64,000 nucleotides of DNA from Rhizobium sp. AAP43 (GCF_001296045.1 NZ_LJHS01000004.1:242794-306793); one strand, 5' to 3'. Positions 44,012 to 53,280 are shown, numbered from the stretch's first letter. Program-made: numbers and translations. The notes: a model not told the origin generated them from the letters alone.

Positions 44012-45568
44012 TCAAAGCGGAAAGCGGATCGTGTAGGTCGTGCCCACCGAGGTGTCGCGGTGGATCTCGCCGCCCACCTGCCGGGCAAAGGCATCGACCA
44101 TGGCCGTGCCGGAACGCCGTGTGGTCGCCTCCGCAAACCCAACACCATCGTCAGAGACCGTGAGCACGCCCGTCTCGTCTCCGTTCGGCTCTGTTTCCAG
44201 GGCCAGCGTCAGCCGGATCAGGCCTGCGTGCCTGTCGGTAAAGGCATGCTTGATCGCATTCGTGACGAGCTCAAGGGCGGCGAGTGAAAGCGGCGAGGCG
44301 CGGTCGGCAGACAGAAGAATTCCGTCGGGCAGATCGGCCTCGAAGCGGATCTCGCGATCCTCGGGGATCAGCAGCGCCGGATTGCAGGCGCGCCGCAACA
44401 GGTCGCCAAGATCGATCCGCTCATTATCATCCGACTGGTAGAGCAGGTCATGCACTTCGGCCAGAGCCTGGACGCGCATCTGCAGGTCCCGGGGGTTGAG
44501 GCTGCCCTTGCGCGCCTGAATGCTGATCAGGCTGTTGATCATCGATAGATTGTTCTTCACCCGATGGTTCATCTCGCGCATCAGCTGCTCGCGCTGCTCG
44601 GCCAGCCGCTCGGCCTCGGCCAGTTGCAGCTTGCGCCGCTCCGATATCAGCTGGGTCAGAATGCTGCGCCGGGCAAAACCGCCGATGATGAAGCTGAAGG
44701 CGCCGATCGCCACCATCAGCAGCCAGACGGGCAGGGCGCGCTTCAGCGTCTCCTGCCAGACAAGCGCCGTCGGCACGCCGAAATTGGCAACAAGCGGGAG
44801 CGAGCCCAGCCGGCTATAGGCATAGATGCGCTCGATCTTGTCGGTCACGGCCACCGTGGTGAACAGGCCCTGATCGGACATGGCAAGGCTTCGGCGCGAG
44901 GGCGATGTTTCCGGGATCCAGGAGGGGTCCTCGATTTCGCGCCGGATCAGCAGCTTGCCGTCATCGCGCATCAGAGAAGCGGCTTCGTTCTTGCGAACGG
45001 CGGTATCCCGCAGGAAGCTGCGGCTCTCATCGGCCGGCATGGACGAGACGATCACGCCGCGAAATCCGGGTGTCACGAAAGGCGTGGCGACGATCAGTGC
45101 ATCCTCGCCATTCGGCTGCAGCCGGATGCGATCGATGTACAGCGGATTGCCATCTCGCACCGCGTCGAGATAATCGCGCTGCGGCACCCGCTGGTTGATC
45201 GGATAGGTGACACTCGATGCGATCATTTCGCCGTCGACGGTCATGATGGCGACGCCATAGGCCTTCTGCTGGCGGTCGTCGATGCTGGCGAGAAACCGAT
45301 GAAAACTCTCGGAACGGAGGAACTCGACCGGCTCTCCGGCGGCGCGGCTGGTGGCGGCACGATGCTTGAGTTGCTCGGTCTCGACGATGCGCTGCAGATA
45401 TTGCCGCACCAGAGCGACATTGTCGCGTGCGTGCTCGCCAGCCGCCTGGTTCTGATCGCTGTAGGAGATCGCCCCCCAGATCAGACAGCCGAATATGGGC
45501 AGTGCGATGCTGGCAATCTGCAGCTTTCGGAACCAGCCCAGAACGATGTTTGGCCCCCAGCCCGTCAA
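44012..45568 (-). CDS. HisKA_2-type sensor histidine kinase
   Basis: A 518-residue membrane kinase. Helix 1 (about 17-35) and helix 2 (about 280-302) bracket an extracytoplasmic sensor of PDC/Cache type ('YGVAIMTVDGEMIASSVTYP', 'DYLDAVRDGNPLYIDRIRLQ'). The phospho-acceptor box is 'REMNHRVKNNLSMINSLISI', followed by a degenerate ATPase with 'ELVTNAIKHAF' and 'SDDGVGF'. No response regulator is adjacent. It may act in the general stress or a phosphorelay circuit, but this is not shown by the sequence. Confidence 0.88.
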   Translation of the reverse strand: MTGWGPNIVLGWFRKLQIASIALPIFGCLIWGAISYSDQNQAAGEHARDNVALVRQYLQRIVETEQLKHRAATSRAAGEPVEFLRSESFHRFLASIDDRQQKAYGVAIMTVDGEMIASSVTYPINQRVPQRDYLDAVRDGNPLYIDRIRLQPNGEDALIVATPFVTPGFRGVIVSSMPADESRSFLRDTAVRKNEAASLMRDDGKLLIRREIEDPSWIPETSPSRRSLAMSDQGLFTTVAVTDKIERIYAYSRLGSLPLVANFGVPTALVWQETLKRALPVWLLMVAIGAFSFIIGGFARRSILTQLISERRKLQLAEAERLAEQREQLMREMNHRVKNNLSMINSLISIQARKGSLNPRDLQMRVQALAEVHDLLYQSDDNERIDLGDLLRRACNPALLIPEDREIRFEADLPDGILLSADRASPLSLAALELVTNAIKHAFTDRHAGLIRLTLALETEPNGDETGVLTVSDDGVGFAEATTRRSGTAMVDAFARQVGGEIHRDTSVGTTYTIRFPL

Positions 45569-45781
45569 CGAACCCGCTCCCCTCGATTAGCCCCCGCCGG
45601 CCGGGATTCTCCGCCCATAGAGCATGTTCGTTTTGCCTTGGCAATTGTTCAAGCCTGACCAATGCAGACCGATCTTGACCTTTCCAACCGGAGTGGCACG
45701 CCCAGATTTCCCCGGCACAATTGTCCGTTTCGCGCGTTCTGGAGGTCTGGAACCCACAATCCCTCTCCCAAGGAGACCAAT

Positions 45782-46036
45782 ATGCCCATTCCCTTTGATC
45801 TGACAGCCATGTCCGACGCGGAACTCGAGCGGCTCATCGATGAAGCAGGCCAGGAGCGCGCCACCCGCAATCCGCAGGACGAGTCCAGAACCGCAAGCGG
45901 CGGCATCAAGGGCCAGGACGTGCATGATCCGGACCACGGCGTGATCACCACCCCGACGCCGCATCATGTCCGCGATCAGGGCCCAAAGGGTCTTGAAATC
46001 GGCGCCCGTGTCGAAGGCACCACCATCAAGCCATAA
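45782..46036 (+). CDS. Small acidic protein, unknown function
   Basis: An 84-residue hydrophilic protein with AAGGAGA upstream of the ATG. The N-terminal helix 'MSDAELERLIDEAGQERATR' is followed by a His-containing, Gly-rich tail ('DVHDPDHGVITTPTPHHVRD') that could bind metal. No family is recognised. It has the look of a disordered stress-type protein. Confidence 0.55.
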   Translation: MPIPFDLTAMSDAELERLIDEAGQERATRNPQDESRTASGGIKGQDVHDPDHGVITTPTPHHVRDQGPKGLEIGARVEGTTIKP

Positions 46037-46406
46037 CGGCGAGGCAACCCCTCCGACGTGCGGCGAGGGCAAGCTAAAACTGGGCGGTGCCCCAGGCGTG
46101 ACGGGGTGTGCCCCGGGTGTGCCCCGGGTGTGCCCCGGGTGTGCCCCGGGTGTGCCTTGAATTGGTCCCGGCCTGGTCCTCCTGTCTTGCGTCGGGGTAT
46201 CGCTCGCGCTTGGCCTGGCTTGCAGCGCCTGGCCAAGACTTCAAGGGTCTGAGCGAGGCTCGCCTTGGCTTGGCTCAGCCTCGCCTGACCGTCACGGGTC
46301 TAGGCGCGCCTTGGCTTGGCCCCGCTCAGCTCGCATCCGCTTGGCCTGGCTCAAGCTGCCTCCGGTCCCGATTGCCACCCCCGGCGCTTCACGCTAGACC
46401 TCGGCG
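46037..46406. repeat. GC-rich repeat-bearing intergenic region
   Basis: The 370-bp gap contains an 11-bp tandem repeat (unit GGTGTGCCCCG): four full copies at 46105-46148 and a fifth partial copy to about 46156. It is followed to about 46360 by a degenerate region with repeated CTTGGCYTGGCTC-like words. No gene was accepted here. The frames that read through the tandem repeat are artefacts of repetition. Confidence 0.7.
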
Positions 46407-46847
46407 GTGTTGACCGATCTTGCCACCTATTCGGGCCTGTTTGCCGCTGCCTTTTTCGCAGCGACGCTTCTGCCCGCCCAGTCAGAGGCTGTGCTGGTGG
46501 GCCTCATCCTCGCCGAGCGCCAGCCGCTCCTCGCGCTTCTGGCCGTAGCCACATTCGGCAATGTTCTGGGCTCCGTCGCCAACTGGCTGATCGGCCGCTT
46601 CATCGAACATTTTCGCCACCGCCGCTGGTTTCCGGTCTCGGAAAACAGCCTTCTCCGCGCCGAAGCCTGGTATCGCCGCTATGGCCTCTGGTCGCTGCTG
46701 CTGGCATGGATGCCCGTCATCGGCGATCCCATCACCATGATCGCAGGCGTGCTGCGCACGCCCTTTCCTGTTTTCCTCGCGCTGGTCACCATCGCCAAGC
46801 TCGGCCGCTACCTGGTCCTGGCCGCCATCACCCTGGGGCTGATGTGA
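46407..46847 (+). CDS. YqaA-family membrane protein
   Basis: A 146-residue protein with a GTG start at 46407. Several membrane helices are predicted, and 'FFAATLLPAQSEAVLVGLIL', 'LGSVANWLIGRFIEHFRHRR' and 'GDPITMIAGVLRTPFPVFLA' fit the YqaA branch of the DedA/SNARE-associated superfamily. The function is likely lipid- or envelope-related, as for DedA relatives. The upstream sequence lacks a good ribosome-binding site. Confidence 0.78.
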   Translation: MLTDLATYSGLFAAAFFAATLLPAQSEAVLVGLILAERQPLLALLAVATFGNVLGSVANWLIGRFIEHFRHRRWFPVSENSLLRAEAWYRRYGLWSLLLAWMPVIGDPITMIAGVLRTPFPVFLALVTIAKLGRYLVLAAITLGLM

Positions 46848-46908
46848 CAGGAACAGCTGCGATAGGAGCAGGCGGAACGGGTGCCGCAGGGATTGGGGCG
46901 AACACCCC

Positions 46909-47157
46909 TCAAGCCGTATAGTTGACCCCGGCCTCGATCGCCGCATCGATCAGCGCCTTGCGCGCATCCTCGTCCTTCGCCTTGCCGTTGGAGACCGCAG
47001 CGCAGACGGCAAGCGCCTTGTCGAGCACGGGGCCTTCTTCCAGCGGCCAGTCCTCGATCAGTGCCCAGGAGGCACCGAGCGTCGTGTCGACCACGACATC
47101 CTCGCCGTCTTCGCCAATGGCATGAAGGGTCACCGGGCTTTTCCAGAGTGTGCGCAT
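46909..47157 (-). CDS. DUF982 domain protein
   Basis: An 82-residue protein starting at the ATG at 47157. The frame matches the DUF982 pattern of a short beta/alpha segment followed by a helix: 'VVVDTTLGASWALIEDWPLE' then 'AVCAAVSNGKAKDEDARKAL' and 'AAIEAGVNY'. The family is almost restricted to Rhizobiales and has no known function. Confidence 0.8.
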   Translation of the reverse strand: MRTLWKSPVTLHAIGEDGEDVVVDTTLGASWALIEDWPLEEGPVLDKALAVCAAVSNGKAKDEDARKALIDAAIEAGVNYTA

Positions 47158-47308
47158 CGATCTGTCTTTCTTCAAAGCGCCGCAGGGGTTCGCGTCGCTC
47201 TTGTCGGTTTGGCCTCTCTATAAGGCCAAAAGCCCTTGGCCCGCCAGCCTCGATCGCCGTTCCAGAACACGGCGCGCGCGGATGGCTTTCTCCCGTCTCC
47301 GTTAGCCG

Positions 47309-48736
47309 TCAGCTTTGCGGGTGCAAAACCGCAGCCAGCACCGCAAACACCCGGTCGTCCAGCGTCTGGGAGACATTGAAGCGCATGAAGCTGGTGGCCG
47401 ATTGCGACAGGCTGAAGGCATTGCCAGGCGCGAGAACCACCTTCTGCTCGAGGGCGGCCAGCGCAACGCTTGCCGCATCCGCGCCATCCGGCAGCTGGCA
47501 CCACAGGAACATGCCAGCCTGCGGCTCGATCCACGGCCGGATGCCGAGCGATTGCAGCCGCGTCGAGGCCTGGCGCATGGCCAGCGCCAGCCGGGCGCGC
47601 AAGCCCTCCATGTGTTTGCGATAGCTGCCGTCGCTCAGCACCTGCAAGGTGAGTTCCGAGGTCAGCCGTCCGCCACCGAAGGAGGTGGCGATCTTGAGAT
47701 CCACCAAGCCCTCGATCCATTCCGGGCGCGCCGCGACAAAGCCGCACCGGGCCGAGGCCGACAGCGTCTTCGAAAAGCTGCCGATGTGGATGACCCGGTC
47801 CAGCCCGTCAAAGGCGGCAAGCCTTGGCGCCGGCGCATGTTCGAAATCCGCAAAGATGTCGTCTTCGATGATGGTCAGGTCGAACTGTTCGGCCATCTTC
47901 AGAACCCGATGCGCAGTGACCGGCGAGAGGAGGGCGCCCGTCGGGTTGTGAATGCCGGAATTGGTGATGTACAGGCGCGGCCGATATTCGGCAACGACCG
48001 CGGCAAAGGCATCGATGTCAGGGCCGCAGGGCGTATAGGGCACGCTGACGATCTTCGCCCGATGCGCCCGCAACAGGGCGTGAAAGTTGAAATAGCAGGG
48101 GTCGTCGACCAGTACGGTATCGCCAGGCTCCAGCAAAAAGCGGCAGATCAGGTCGATCGCCTGCGTGCCCGATTCCGTCAGCATGATCTGGTCCGGCGCG
48201 ACTTCGATGCCGTGATCCGCCATACGCCGGGAGATCAGCTGGCGAAGGGCCGGAAGGCCGAGCGGCGAGCCGTAATCGGCAAGCACGGCGCCATCGCCAC
48301 GCGACACCGTGCGCAAGGCCCGGCGCAGGCTCTCTTCCGGTAGCCAGGAGGGCGGAAGCCAGCCGCAGCCGGGCTTCGGATTGTCCTCGATCGCCTCCAG
48401 CGATTGCCTGGAAATCCACAAGGGATCGATGGCGCGATCAAGTTTCGGCCCGGCTTCGGCAAGTGTAAACGGCGCTGCCTGATGCGCGACGTAAAAGCCG
48501 GATCCCGGCCGTGACAGGATGGCACCTTCCGCCACCAGCCGCTCATAGGCCTCGACCACCGTCGACACCGACACTTTCAGCGTCGAGGCCAGATTGCGCA
48601 CCGAAGGCAGCTTTGCCCCCGGCGTCAGCGCCCGGCCAGCGATCCGCTGCCGGATCGTGTCCATCACCAGGGAAACCCGCGTTTTCGACCTGTCGCGGCC
48701 GGAAGCCCGCGCCTGCGCCGCCTCTGTCTCGCTCAT
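47309..48736 (-). CDS. MocR-type PLP-dependent regulator
   Basis: A 475-residue GntR/aminotransferase fusion starting at the ATG at 48736. The N-terminal winged helix is 'SLVMDTIRQRIAGRALTPGA' and 'VSVSTVVEAYERLVAEGAI'. The aminotransferase-I domain carries the PLP lysine in 'IGSFSKTLSASARCGFVA'. Proteins of this type regulate amino acid, vitamin B6 or transport genes in response to PLP-linked ligands. It is divergent from an EamA transporter and a 7-bp inverted repeat lies between them. Confidence 0.92.
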   Translation of the reverse strand: MSETEAAQARASGRDRSKTRVSLVMDTIRQRIAGRALTPGAKLPSVRNLASTLKVSVSTVVEAYERLVAEGAILSRPGSGFYVAHQAAPFTLAEAGPKLDRAIDPLWISRQSLEAIEDNPKPGCGWLPPSWLPEESLRRALRTVSRGDGAVLADYGSPLGLPALRQLISRRMADHGIEVAPDQIMLTESGTQAIDLICRFLLEPGDTVLVDDPCYFNFHALLRAHRAKIVSVPYTPCGPDIDAFAAVVAEYRPRLYITNSGIHNPTGALLSPVTAHRVLKMAEQFDLTIIEDDIFADFEHAPAPRLAAFDGLDRVIHIGSFSKTLSASARCGFVAARPEWIEGLVDLKIATSFGGGRLTSELTLQVLSDGSYRKHMEGLRARLALAMRQASTRLQSLGIRPWIEPQAGMFLWCQLPDGADAASVALAALEQKVVLAPGNAFSLSQSATSFMRFNVSQTLDDRVFAVLAAVLHPQS

Positions 48737-48758
48737 CTGTATTGCCTCAGTATCGATA

Positions 48759-48776
48759 ACAGTTTTGCCAAACTGT
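48759..48776. promoter_or_regulatory. MocR operator candidate
   Basis: ACAGTTT at 48759-48765 and AAACTGT at 48770-48776 form a 7-bp inverted repeat with TGCC between. It is 23 bp upstream of the MocR start and just before the divergent EamA gene. Confidence 0.55.
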
Positions 48777-48882
48777 ATCAGACTGTCACTGGCTGTGCCA
48801 GCGCTCCCAGCCGATAGAGGACCAAGGCAAGGCCGATCACAAGGGTCGGATGCGCCAGACGAAATTGGAAAGGGCATTGAAA

Positions 48883-49788
48883 ATGACTATGGCAGATGTG
48901 GGGGCGCAGCCCGTGAACAAGAGGATGAACCGGACAACGGCCGGCTGGATCAATGGCCTGGTCGGCGTGCTGATTTTCAGCGGCTCGCTGCCGGCCACCC
49001 GCGTTGCGGTGATGCAGTTCGATCCGGTCTTCCTCACCGTCGCACGCGCCACCATCGCCGGCATCCTCGCACTTGTCCTTTTGCTGGCGCTCAAGCAGAA
49101 GCGGCCGACGGGCCCGCAACTTGTCTCGCTCGCCATCGTCGCGGCCGGCGTCGTCATCGGCTTTCCGCTGCTCACCGCGCTTGCGCTCCAGCACGTCACC
49201 TCGGCTCATTCGATTGTCTTTGTCGGCCTCCTGCCGCTGATGACGGCCATTTTTGGCGTGATCCGGGGCGGCGAAAGACCAAAACCCGCCTTCTGGCTGT
49301 TTTCTGTGGCCGGTAGCGCGCTTGTCGTCGGCTATGCCCTGATTCAAGGCCTGACCGCATCGCCGAAGGGCGACCTCCTGATGCTCGCCGCGATCATCGC
49401 CTGTGGCCTCGGTTATGCCGAAGGCGGCAAGCTGTCGCGCACGCTTGGCGGATGGCAGGTGATTTGCTGGGCGCTGGTGCTCGCTTTGCCGCTCATGCTG
49501 CTGATCAGCCTCCTCACCATGCCGGAAAGCTTTGCCGGCATCGAAGCACCGGCCTTCCTCGGGCTCGCCTATGTCTCGCTGTTCAGCATGCTGATCGGCT
49601 TCGTTTTCTGGTATCGCGGCCTTTCGCAAGGCGGCATCGCCGCCGTCGGCCAGCTGCAACTCCTCCAGCCCTTCTTCGGCCTCGCCCTTGCCGCCAGCCT
49701 GCTGAACGAAACCGTCACCTGGGGCATGCTGACCGTGACGCTGGCGGTGATCCTGTGCGTGGCCGGCGCAAAGCGCTTTGCCCGGTAA
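48883..49788 (+). CDS. EamA/DMT-family transporter
   Basis: About 301 residues, ten predicted helices in two EamA repeats. 'LIFSGSLPATRVAVMQFDPVF' and 'YVSLFSMLIGFVFWYRGLSQ' are characteristic of this DMT branch. ATGs at 48850, 48883 and 48889 are all in frame. An exporter of amino acids or similar compounds is likely, and the divergent MocR regulator fits that. A terminator follows. Confidence 0.88.
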   Translation: MTMADVGAQPVNKRMNRTTAGWINGLVGVLIFSGSLPATRVAVMQFDPVFLTVARATIAGILALVLLLALKQKRPTGPQLVSLAIVAAGVVIGFPLLTALALQHVTSAHSIVFVGLLPLMTAIFGVIRGGERPKPAFWLFSVAGSALVVGYALIQGLTASPKGDLLMLAAIIACGLGYAEGGKLSRTLGGWQVICWALVLALPLMLLISLLTMPESFAGIEAPAFLGLAYVSLFSMLIGFVFWYRGLSQGGIAAVGQLQLLQPFFGLALAASLLNETVTWGMLTVTLAVILCVAGAKRFAR

Positions 49789-49814
49789 GGGCTGTCTTCT
49801 GATGGACACTGCAG

Positions 49815-49850
49815 ACCCGCTTCCATCCTCCGGGGGATGAGAGGCGGGTT
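49815..49850 (+). terminator. Hairpin terminator after EamA gene
   Basis: ACCCGC (49815-49820) pairs with GCGGGT (49844-49849), and inside CATCC pairs with GGATG. TT follows. It lies 27 bp after the EamA stop. Confidence 0.55.
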
Positions 49851-49928
49851 TCAACCAGAAGAGGAAAAGGACCAGTTTTGGACGTTCTCGATATCGGTCA
49901 TCATCGCTAAACTCAAACCAGAGTTGAA

Positions 49929-49970
49929 TCACATCGTGCGCCTGCGACGCGCCATGCCCCCGATGTGATG
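49929..49970. promoter_or_regulatory. Inverted repeat in the autotransporter leader
   Basis: ATCACATCG at 49929-49937 and CGATGTGAT at 49962-49970 form perfect 9-bp arms separated by 24 bases, 56 bp upstream of the autotransporter start. It may be a dimer-regulator site or a hairpin in the 5' leader. The function is not known. Confidence 0.5.
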
Positions 49971-50025
49971 GCGCGATCTGCGGAGACGGCAGGTCGAAGA
50001 TGCGGATATTGAAGGCATGTTTCAA

Positions 50026-52185
50026 ATGAACAGCAAGACCCGGAACGGTTTGATTTCCCTTTTTCCTTTGGTGTTGGTTGCCGGCTTGGGCACGGCTCAT
50101 GCCGACAATCTGTCGTCAAAATCGCTTCTCGACATGAATGCGAGCGGTTCGGTCTATCTGGAATCCGTGACGACCTATGATCCCGATACAGGCGACGCAA
50201 TGAGGTCGTATCGCCTGGTTTCCAACCTCGGCGCCAAGACGATCACGCTGGCGCCGCCTGCTGGTGCAAGCGATCTGGAAGCCTACGGTCTAAGCCGCGA
50301 CGGCACCTATGTCATCGGCAGTTACTTTGATGAGCGCGCCGGAAAATACGTCGATTTCATCTGGAAGAACGGTCAGTACCAGATTGTCGATTCTGATACG
50401 GATGGCCTCTCCGGCATCAACGGGGTCGGGAATGATGGTAGCGCCTTCGGCTTCACGCAGCGCGGCGGTATATTGCAGTCCTTCATCTGGAAAAATGGTG
50501 TCTTCACCTTCACGCCGACGGACCCCGGCGTTTATCTGGGCACAAACCTGATTGACCGCACGCCGGATGGACGTTTCGCTGTCGGCTCGCTGGAGCGCCT
50601 GGCTGATAACCAGTCGCATGCGATGATCTGGGATACGAAGCTCAATGCGGTCACCGATATTGATACCCTCTATCAATACTCCTATTCTTCGCTCGTCAGC
50701 ACGGATGGTTCGGTTGTAGCCGGCGTGGGCAGCCAACTGAATGGGCCCTATCAGGTCTTCCGCTGGACAAAAGACGGCGGCATGGCGGATATCGGCGCCC
50801 TCGAGGTCGGCCAAAGCATGGTCCTGAGCGATATGTCAGCCAATGGCGCCGTCTTGGTCGGAGGCGGTTACATGTCCGATCCGAATGGTGGTGTGGCCCC
50901 GATCTACGCATATCGCTATGCCGTGGACGCGACAGGTCAGGGGACACTGACAAACCTCGGCGTGCTTTATGCACCTGAGCCGGGCGGGTCTGCTGAATCC
51001 GAAGCTAAAGCGGTTAGCGCAGACGGGGCTTATGTCGTCGGTTATTCCTCCACGGATGGCTATGTTCAGCAGGGATTCCGCTGGTCCGAGGAAACCGGCA
51101 TGCAGTCCATCGAAGAATGGCTCGCCGAGGCCGGCGTTACCCCCGATTTTGTTAGCTACAATGCCGAGTTCATTTCCGACAACGGCAATGTCGTCATGGG
51201 CGCCACCCAGGACGATGACATCTATATCGCCCGCGTTGGCGACATCAGCGGCGTGATCACCGAATCCGAATTCTATCCGACGGTCGTTCAGGCTGCATCA
51301 AGCACCGTGCAAAACAGCGTCTCCAGCGCCAATACCGTGATGTTCGGCGCGCAGGGCAATCCCATGCGCAACCGGCTGGGCGCGGGGGAACGCGCTGTCT
51401 GGGGCACGGTTGATGGCGGCTACGACAACACGGATATCTCCAAGGGCGGGCTTGCGCTCGGCGAATTCGGCCTGGGCTACGGTATCACCGATGCTGTGAC
51501 GGCCCGCATTTCGGTCGGCGGCACCTATTCCGATCAGGATCTGGATGCCGGCGGCTGGGTGAAGCAGAGCGGCTTCTTCCTCTCGCCGGAGGTCACCGCC
51601 GATCTCGGCTCGAACCTCTATCTCACCCTGGGCGGCTATGTCGGCCGCACCAATATCGACACGTCGCGCGGCTACATGAACGGAACCATAAGGGACAGTT
51701 CCGATGGCAGCACCGATGCCGATACATGGGCCGCAAAGATCCGGCTCGACTGGCTGAATGCGGCGAATGTGGCCAATACCGATATCACCCCTTACATCGG
51801 CCTCTCCTATGCCCGCACCACGGTGGATGCCTATACGGAAGAGGGCGGCTCCTTCCCGGTCAGCTATGACGAGGCCAGCGATCACTCCACAATCGCCCGC
51901 CTCGGCGCAGATTTCGTCCACCCGATGAGCGAGACGGTCCGCCTTCTGGCCAAGACGGAAGTGAGCTACCAGTTCGAGGATCAGGCAACGGCCACCACGG
52001 GCACGCTGACCGGCATCAGCGATTTCAGCATTGACGGTGCGGAGTTGAAGCAGCTCTGGCTGCGCGGCGGCGTGGGCGCCGAAGTCGATCTCGGCAGCGG
52101 CACCGCCTCCTTCATGGTCAACGCGACCACTGAAGGGCAGGACCCGTCGGTGTGGCTGCGCTCGAACTACACCGTGAAGTTCTAA
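50026..52185 (+). CDS. Autotransporter with HAF-repeat-like passenger
   Basis: About 719 residues from the ATG at 50026 (GAAGG at good spacing). A signal peptide ('FPLVLVAGLGTAHA') is followed by a 430-residue passenger made of repeated 'GLSRDGTYVIGSYFDE', 'DGSVVAGVGSQLNG' and 'SADGAYVVGYSSTDG' units, a HAF/beta-propeller style. The C-terminal 260 residues form an autotransporter beta-barrel ending in an aromatic ('NYTVKF'). The passenger should reach the cell surface. The role is likely in adhesion or envelope interaction, and no processing site was seen. Confidence 0.85.
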   Translation: MNSKTRNGLISLFPLVLVAGLGTAHADNLSSKSLLDMNASGSVYLESVTTYDPDTGDAMRSYRLVSNLGAKTITLAPPAGASDLEAYGLSRDGTYVIGSYFDERAGKYVDFIWKNGQYQIVDSDTDGLSGINGVGNDGSAFGFTQRGGILQSFIWKNGVFTFTPTDPGVYLGTNLIDRTPDGRFAVGSLERLADNQSHAMIWDTKLNAVTDIDTLYQYSYSSLVSTDGSVVAGVGSQLNGPYQVFRWTKDGGMADIGALEVGQSMVLSDMSANGAVLVGGGYMSDPNGGVAPIYAYRYAVDATGQGTLTNLGVLYAPEPGGSAESEAKAVSADGAYVVGYSSTDGYVQQGFRWSEETGMQSIEEWLAEAGVTPDFVSYNAEFISDNGNVVMGATQDDDIYIARVGDISGVITESEFYPTVVQAASSTVQNSVSSANTVMFGAQGNPMRNRLGAGERAVWGTVDGGYDNTDISKGGLALGEFGLGYGITDAVTARISVGGTYSDQDLDAGGWVKQSGFFLSPEVTADLGSNLYLTLGGYVGRTNIDTSRGYMNGTIRDSSDGSTDADTWAAKIRLDWLNAANVANTDITPYIGLSYARTTVDAYTEEGGSFPVSYDEASDHSTIARLGADFVHPMSETVRLLAKTEVSYQFEDQATATTGTLTGISDFSIDGAELKQLWLRGGVGAEVDLGSGTASFMVNATTEGQDPSVWLRSNYTVKF

Positions 52186-52207
52186 ACGGATCGGAAAAGA
52201 TCAAGCT

Positions 52208-52238
52208 GAGACCCGCTTGGGCCTTCCGGGCGGGTTTC
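52208..52238 (+). terminator. Hairpin terminator after autotransporter gene
   Basis: GAGACCCGC (52208-52216) pairs with GCGGGTTTC (52230-52238) with one G-T pair, around a 13-base loop. It ends in TTTC and lies 23 bp after the stop. The outer stem resembles the terminator at 49815. Confidence 0.65.
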
Positions 52239-52303
52239 AGGGACTGGACAAGGTCATTGATTGCGCGCACCGCGCCCACATCCCGATCCCTAATCCCCGA
52301 TCC

Positions 52304-52507
52304 TCAATCCTTTCGGCGCGCCTCCAGCCGCCGGCGGTCGCGTTCCACATGGTCGAAGCCGAGCCCGGTCAGGCGGAACTGGCGCTTCTGAAACTCGCCG
52401 CGGATCATGATGAAGCCCATGGCTTCGGCTTCACTCAGCGTCTTCAGGCTCGTGCCCTTCGGCGGCGCCTGCCATTCCAGCCCATCTGCTGCATGCAGCA
52501 ATACCAT
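52304..52507 (-). CDS. Small hypothetical protein
   Basis: A 67-residue frame with 'AEAMGFIMIRGEFQKRQFRLTGLGFDHVE' in the second half, which looks like a small beta-hairpin plus helix seen in rhizobial hypothetical proteins. It has an AGAG-type sequence before its ATG and is convergent with the autotransporter gene. The strand and composition are acceptable for a gene, but no family is recognised. Confidence 0.45.
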   Translation of the reverse strand: MVLLHAADGLEWQAPPKGTSLKTLSEAEAMGFIMIRGEFQKRQFRLTGLGFDHVERDRRRLEARRKD

Positions 52508-52740
52508 AATCTTGATAATCGCAGTCTCTCCATCGCTGTCACGTCCGGTCCGCGCGCGTGTCGGCTCCGCCGGGTGAGGGGAGCGCTTCTCGCCTGGGAC
52601 CGTTCCGAGTGTGTCGAACAGTCCTATGCCTCAGCGCGGCCAAGCCGTCGATGGGCAAATGCAGCCGCCGCCCATCCGCCCCGCGACAGCGCGGCCCGCA
52701 CCACCGCCTGACCAACGGCAGACGGCTGAAGGTCTCAGCC

Positions 52741-53175
52741 TCACACCGTGCGCCCGGCTGCCGCAAAGGCCTGGCGGGCGCGCATGATCTCGTCATGGTG
52801 TTTCTCGGCCCATTTCCAAACGCCGCAAAAGGCCTCGCCCAGGCTGTGCCCGAGCGGCGTCAGCGCATAATCCACATGGGGCGGAATGACCGGATGCACG
52901 GTGCGCTTCACCAGCCCGTCTTCCTCCATGCGCCGCACGGTTTGCGTCAACATCTTCTGGCTGATGCCGGAAACCACCCGGCCCAGCTGGGTGAACCGCA
53001 GCGTGCCATGCTCCTCCAGGGCCTCGAGGATCAGCAGCGTCCACTTGTCGGCCACCTTGCCGATAATGTCCTGCACCAGCGCCTCAAGCGCGGGATCAAC
53101 CACCTCGGGAATCGTGTCGCGACCATGCAGGGCTAGATCCGGATCCCTGAATTTCCGCTCGGAAGCCTTGCTCAT
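52741..53175 (-). CDS. HxlR-family regulator
   Basis: A 144-residue winged-helix protein. 'LVQDIIGKVADKWTLLILEA' and 'RFTQLGRVVSGISQKMLTQT' form the HxlR core, and 'VIPPHVDYALTPLGHSLGEA' is the family wing. A C-terminal Cys ('AFCGVWKWAEKH') may serve as a sensor. It is divergent from an SDR gene and likely controls it through direct repeats in the shared gap. Confidence 0.9.
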   Translation of the reverse strand: MSKASERKFRDPDLALHGRDTIPEVVDPALEALVQDIIGKVADKWTLLILEALEEHGTLRFTQLGRVVSGISQKMLTQTVRRMEEDGLVKRTVHPVIPPHVDYALTPLGHSLGEAFCGVWKWAEKHHDEIMRARQAFAAAGRTV

Positions 53176-53191
53176 CAGACACTCTCCTTTT

Positions 53192-53218
53192 GGTGCGTAT
53201 AAATCTTTTCGGTGCCTA
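53192..53218. promoter_or_regulatory. Direct repeats upstream of SDR gene
   Basis: GGTGCGTA at 53192-53199 and GGTGCCTA at 53211-53218 lie in the HxlR/SDR gap, 19 bp apart (two helical turns). Direct repeats on the same face are plausible for HxlR-type binding, but this is tentative. Confidence 0.4.
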
Positions 53219-53280
53219 CTTTGGAAAAGAGAGTATGATCTCTAGTTTGGGCAAGCACAACACCAAAGAGGTTTCCCCAA

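Noticed and set aside
44564..45658. Plus-strand frame of 364 codons opposite the HisKA_2 kinase
   Set aside because: Antisense to the kinase with its recognisable phosphoacceptor and ATPase boxes; no domain of its own.
46105..46156. The 11-bp tandem repeat as a CRISPR array
   Set aside because: No spacers; units are directly adjacent and far too short for CRISPR repeats.
46058..46413. Plus-strand frames reading through the 11-bp repeat
   Set aside because: The protein is a repetitive PGCAPGVPRV-like sequence produced by the tandem DNA repeat; no ribosome-binding site or family.
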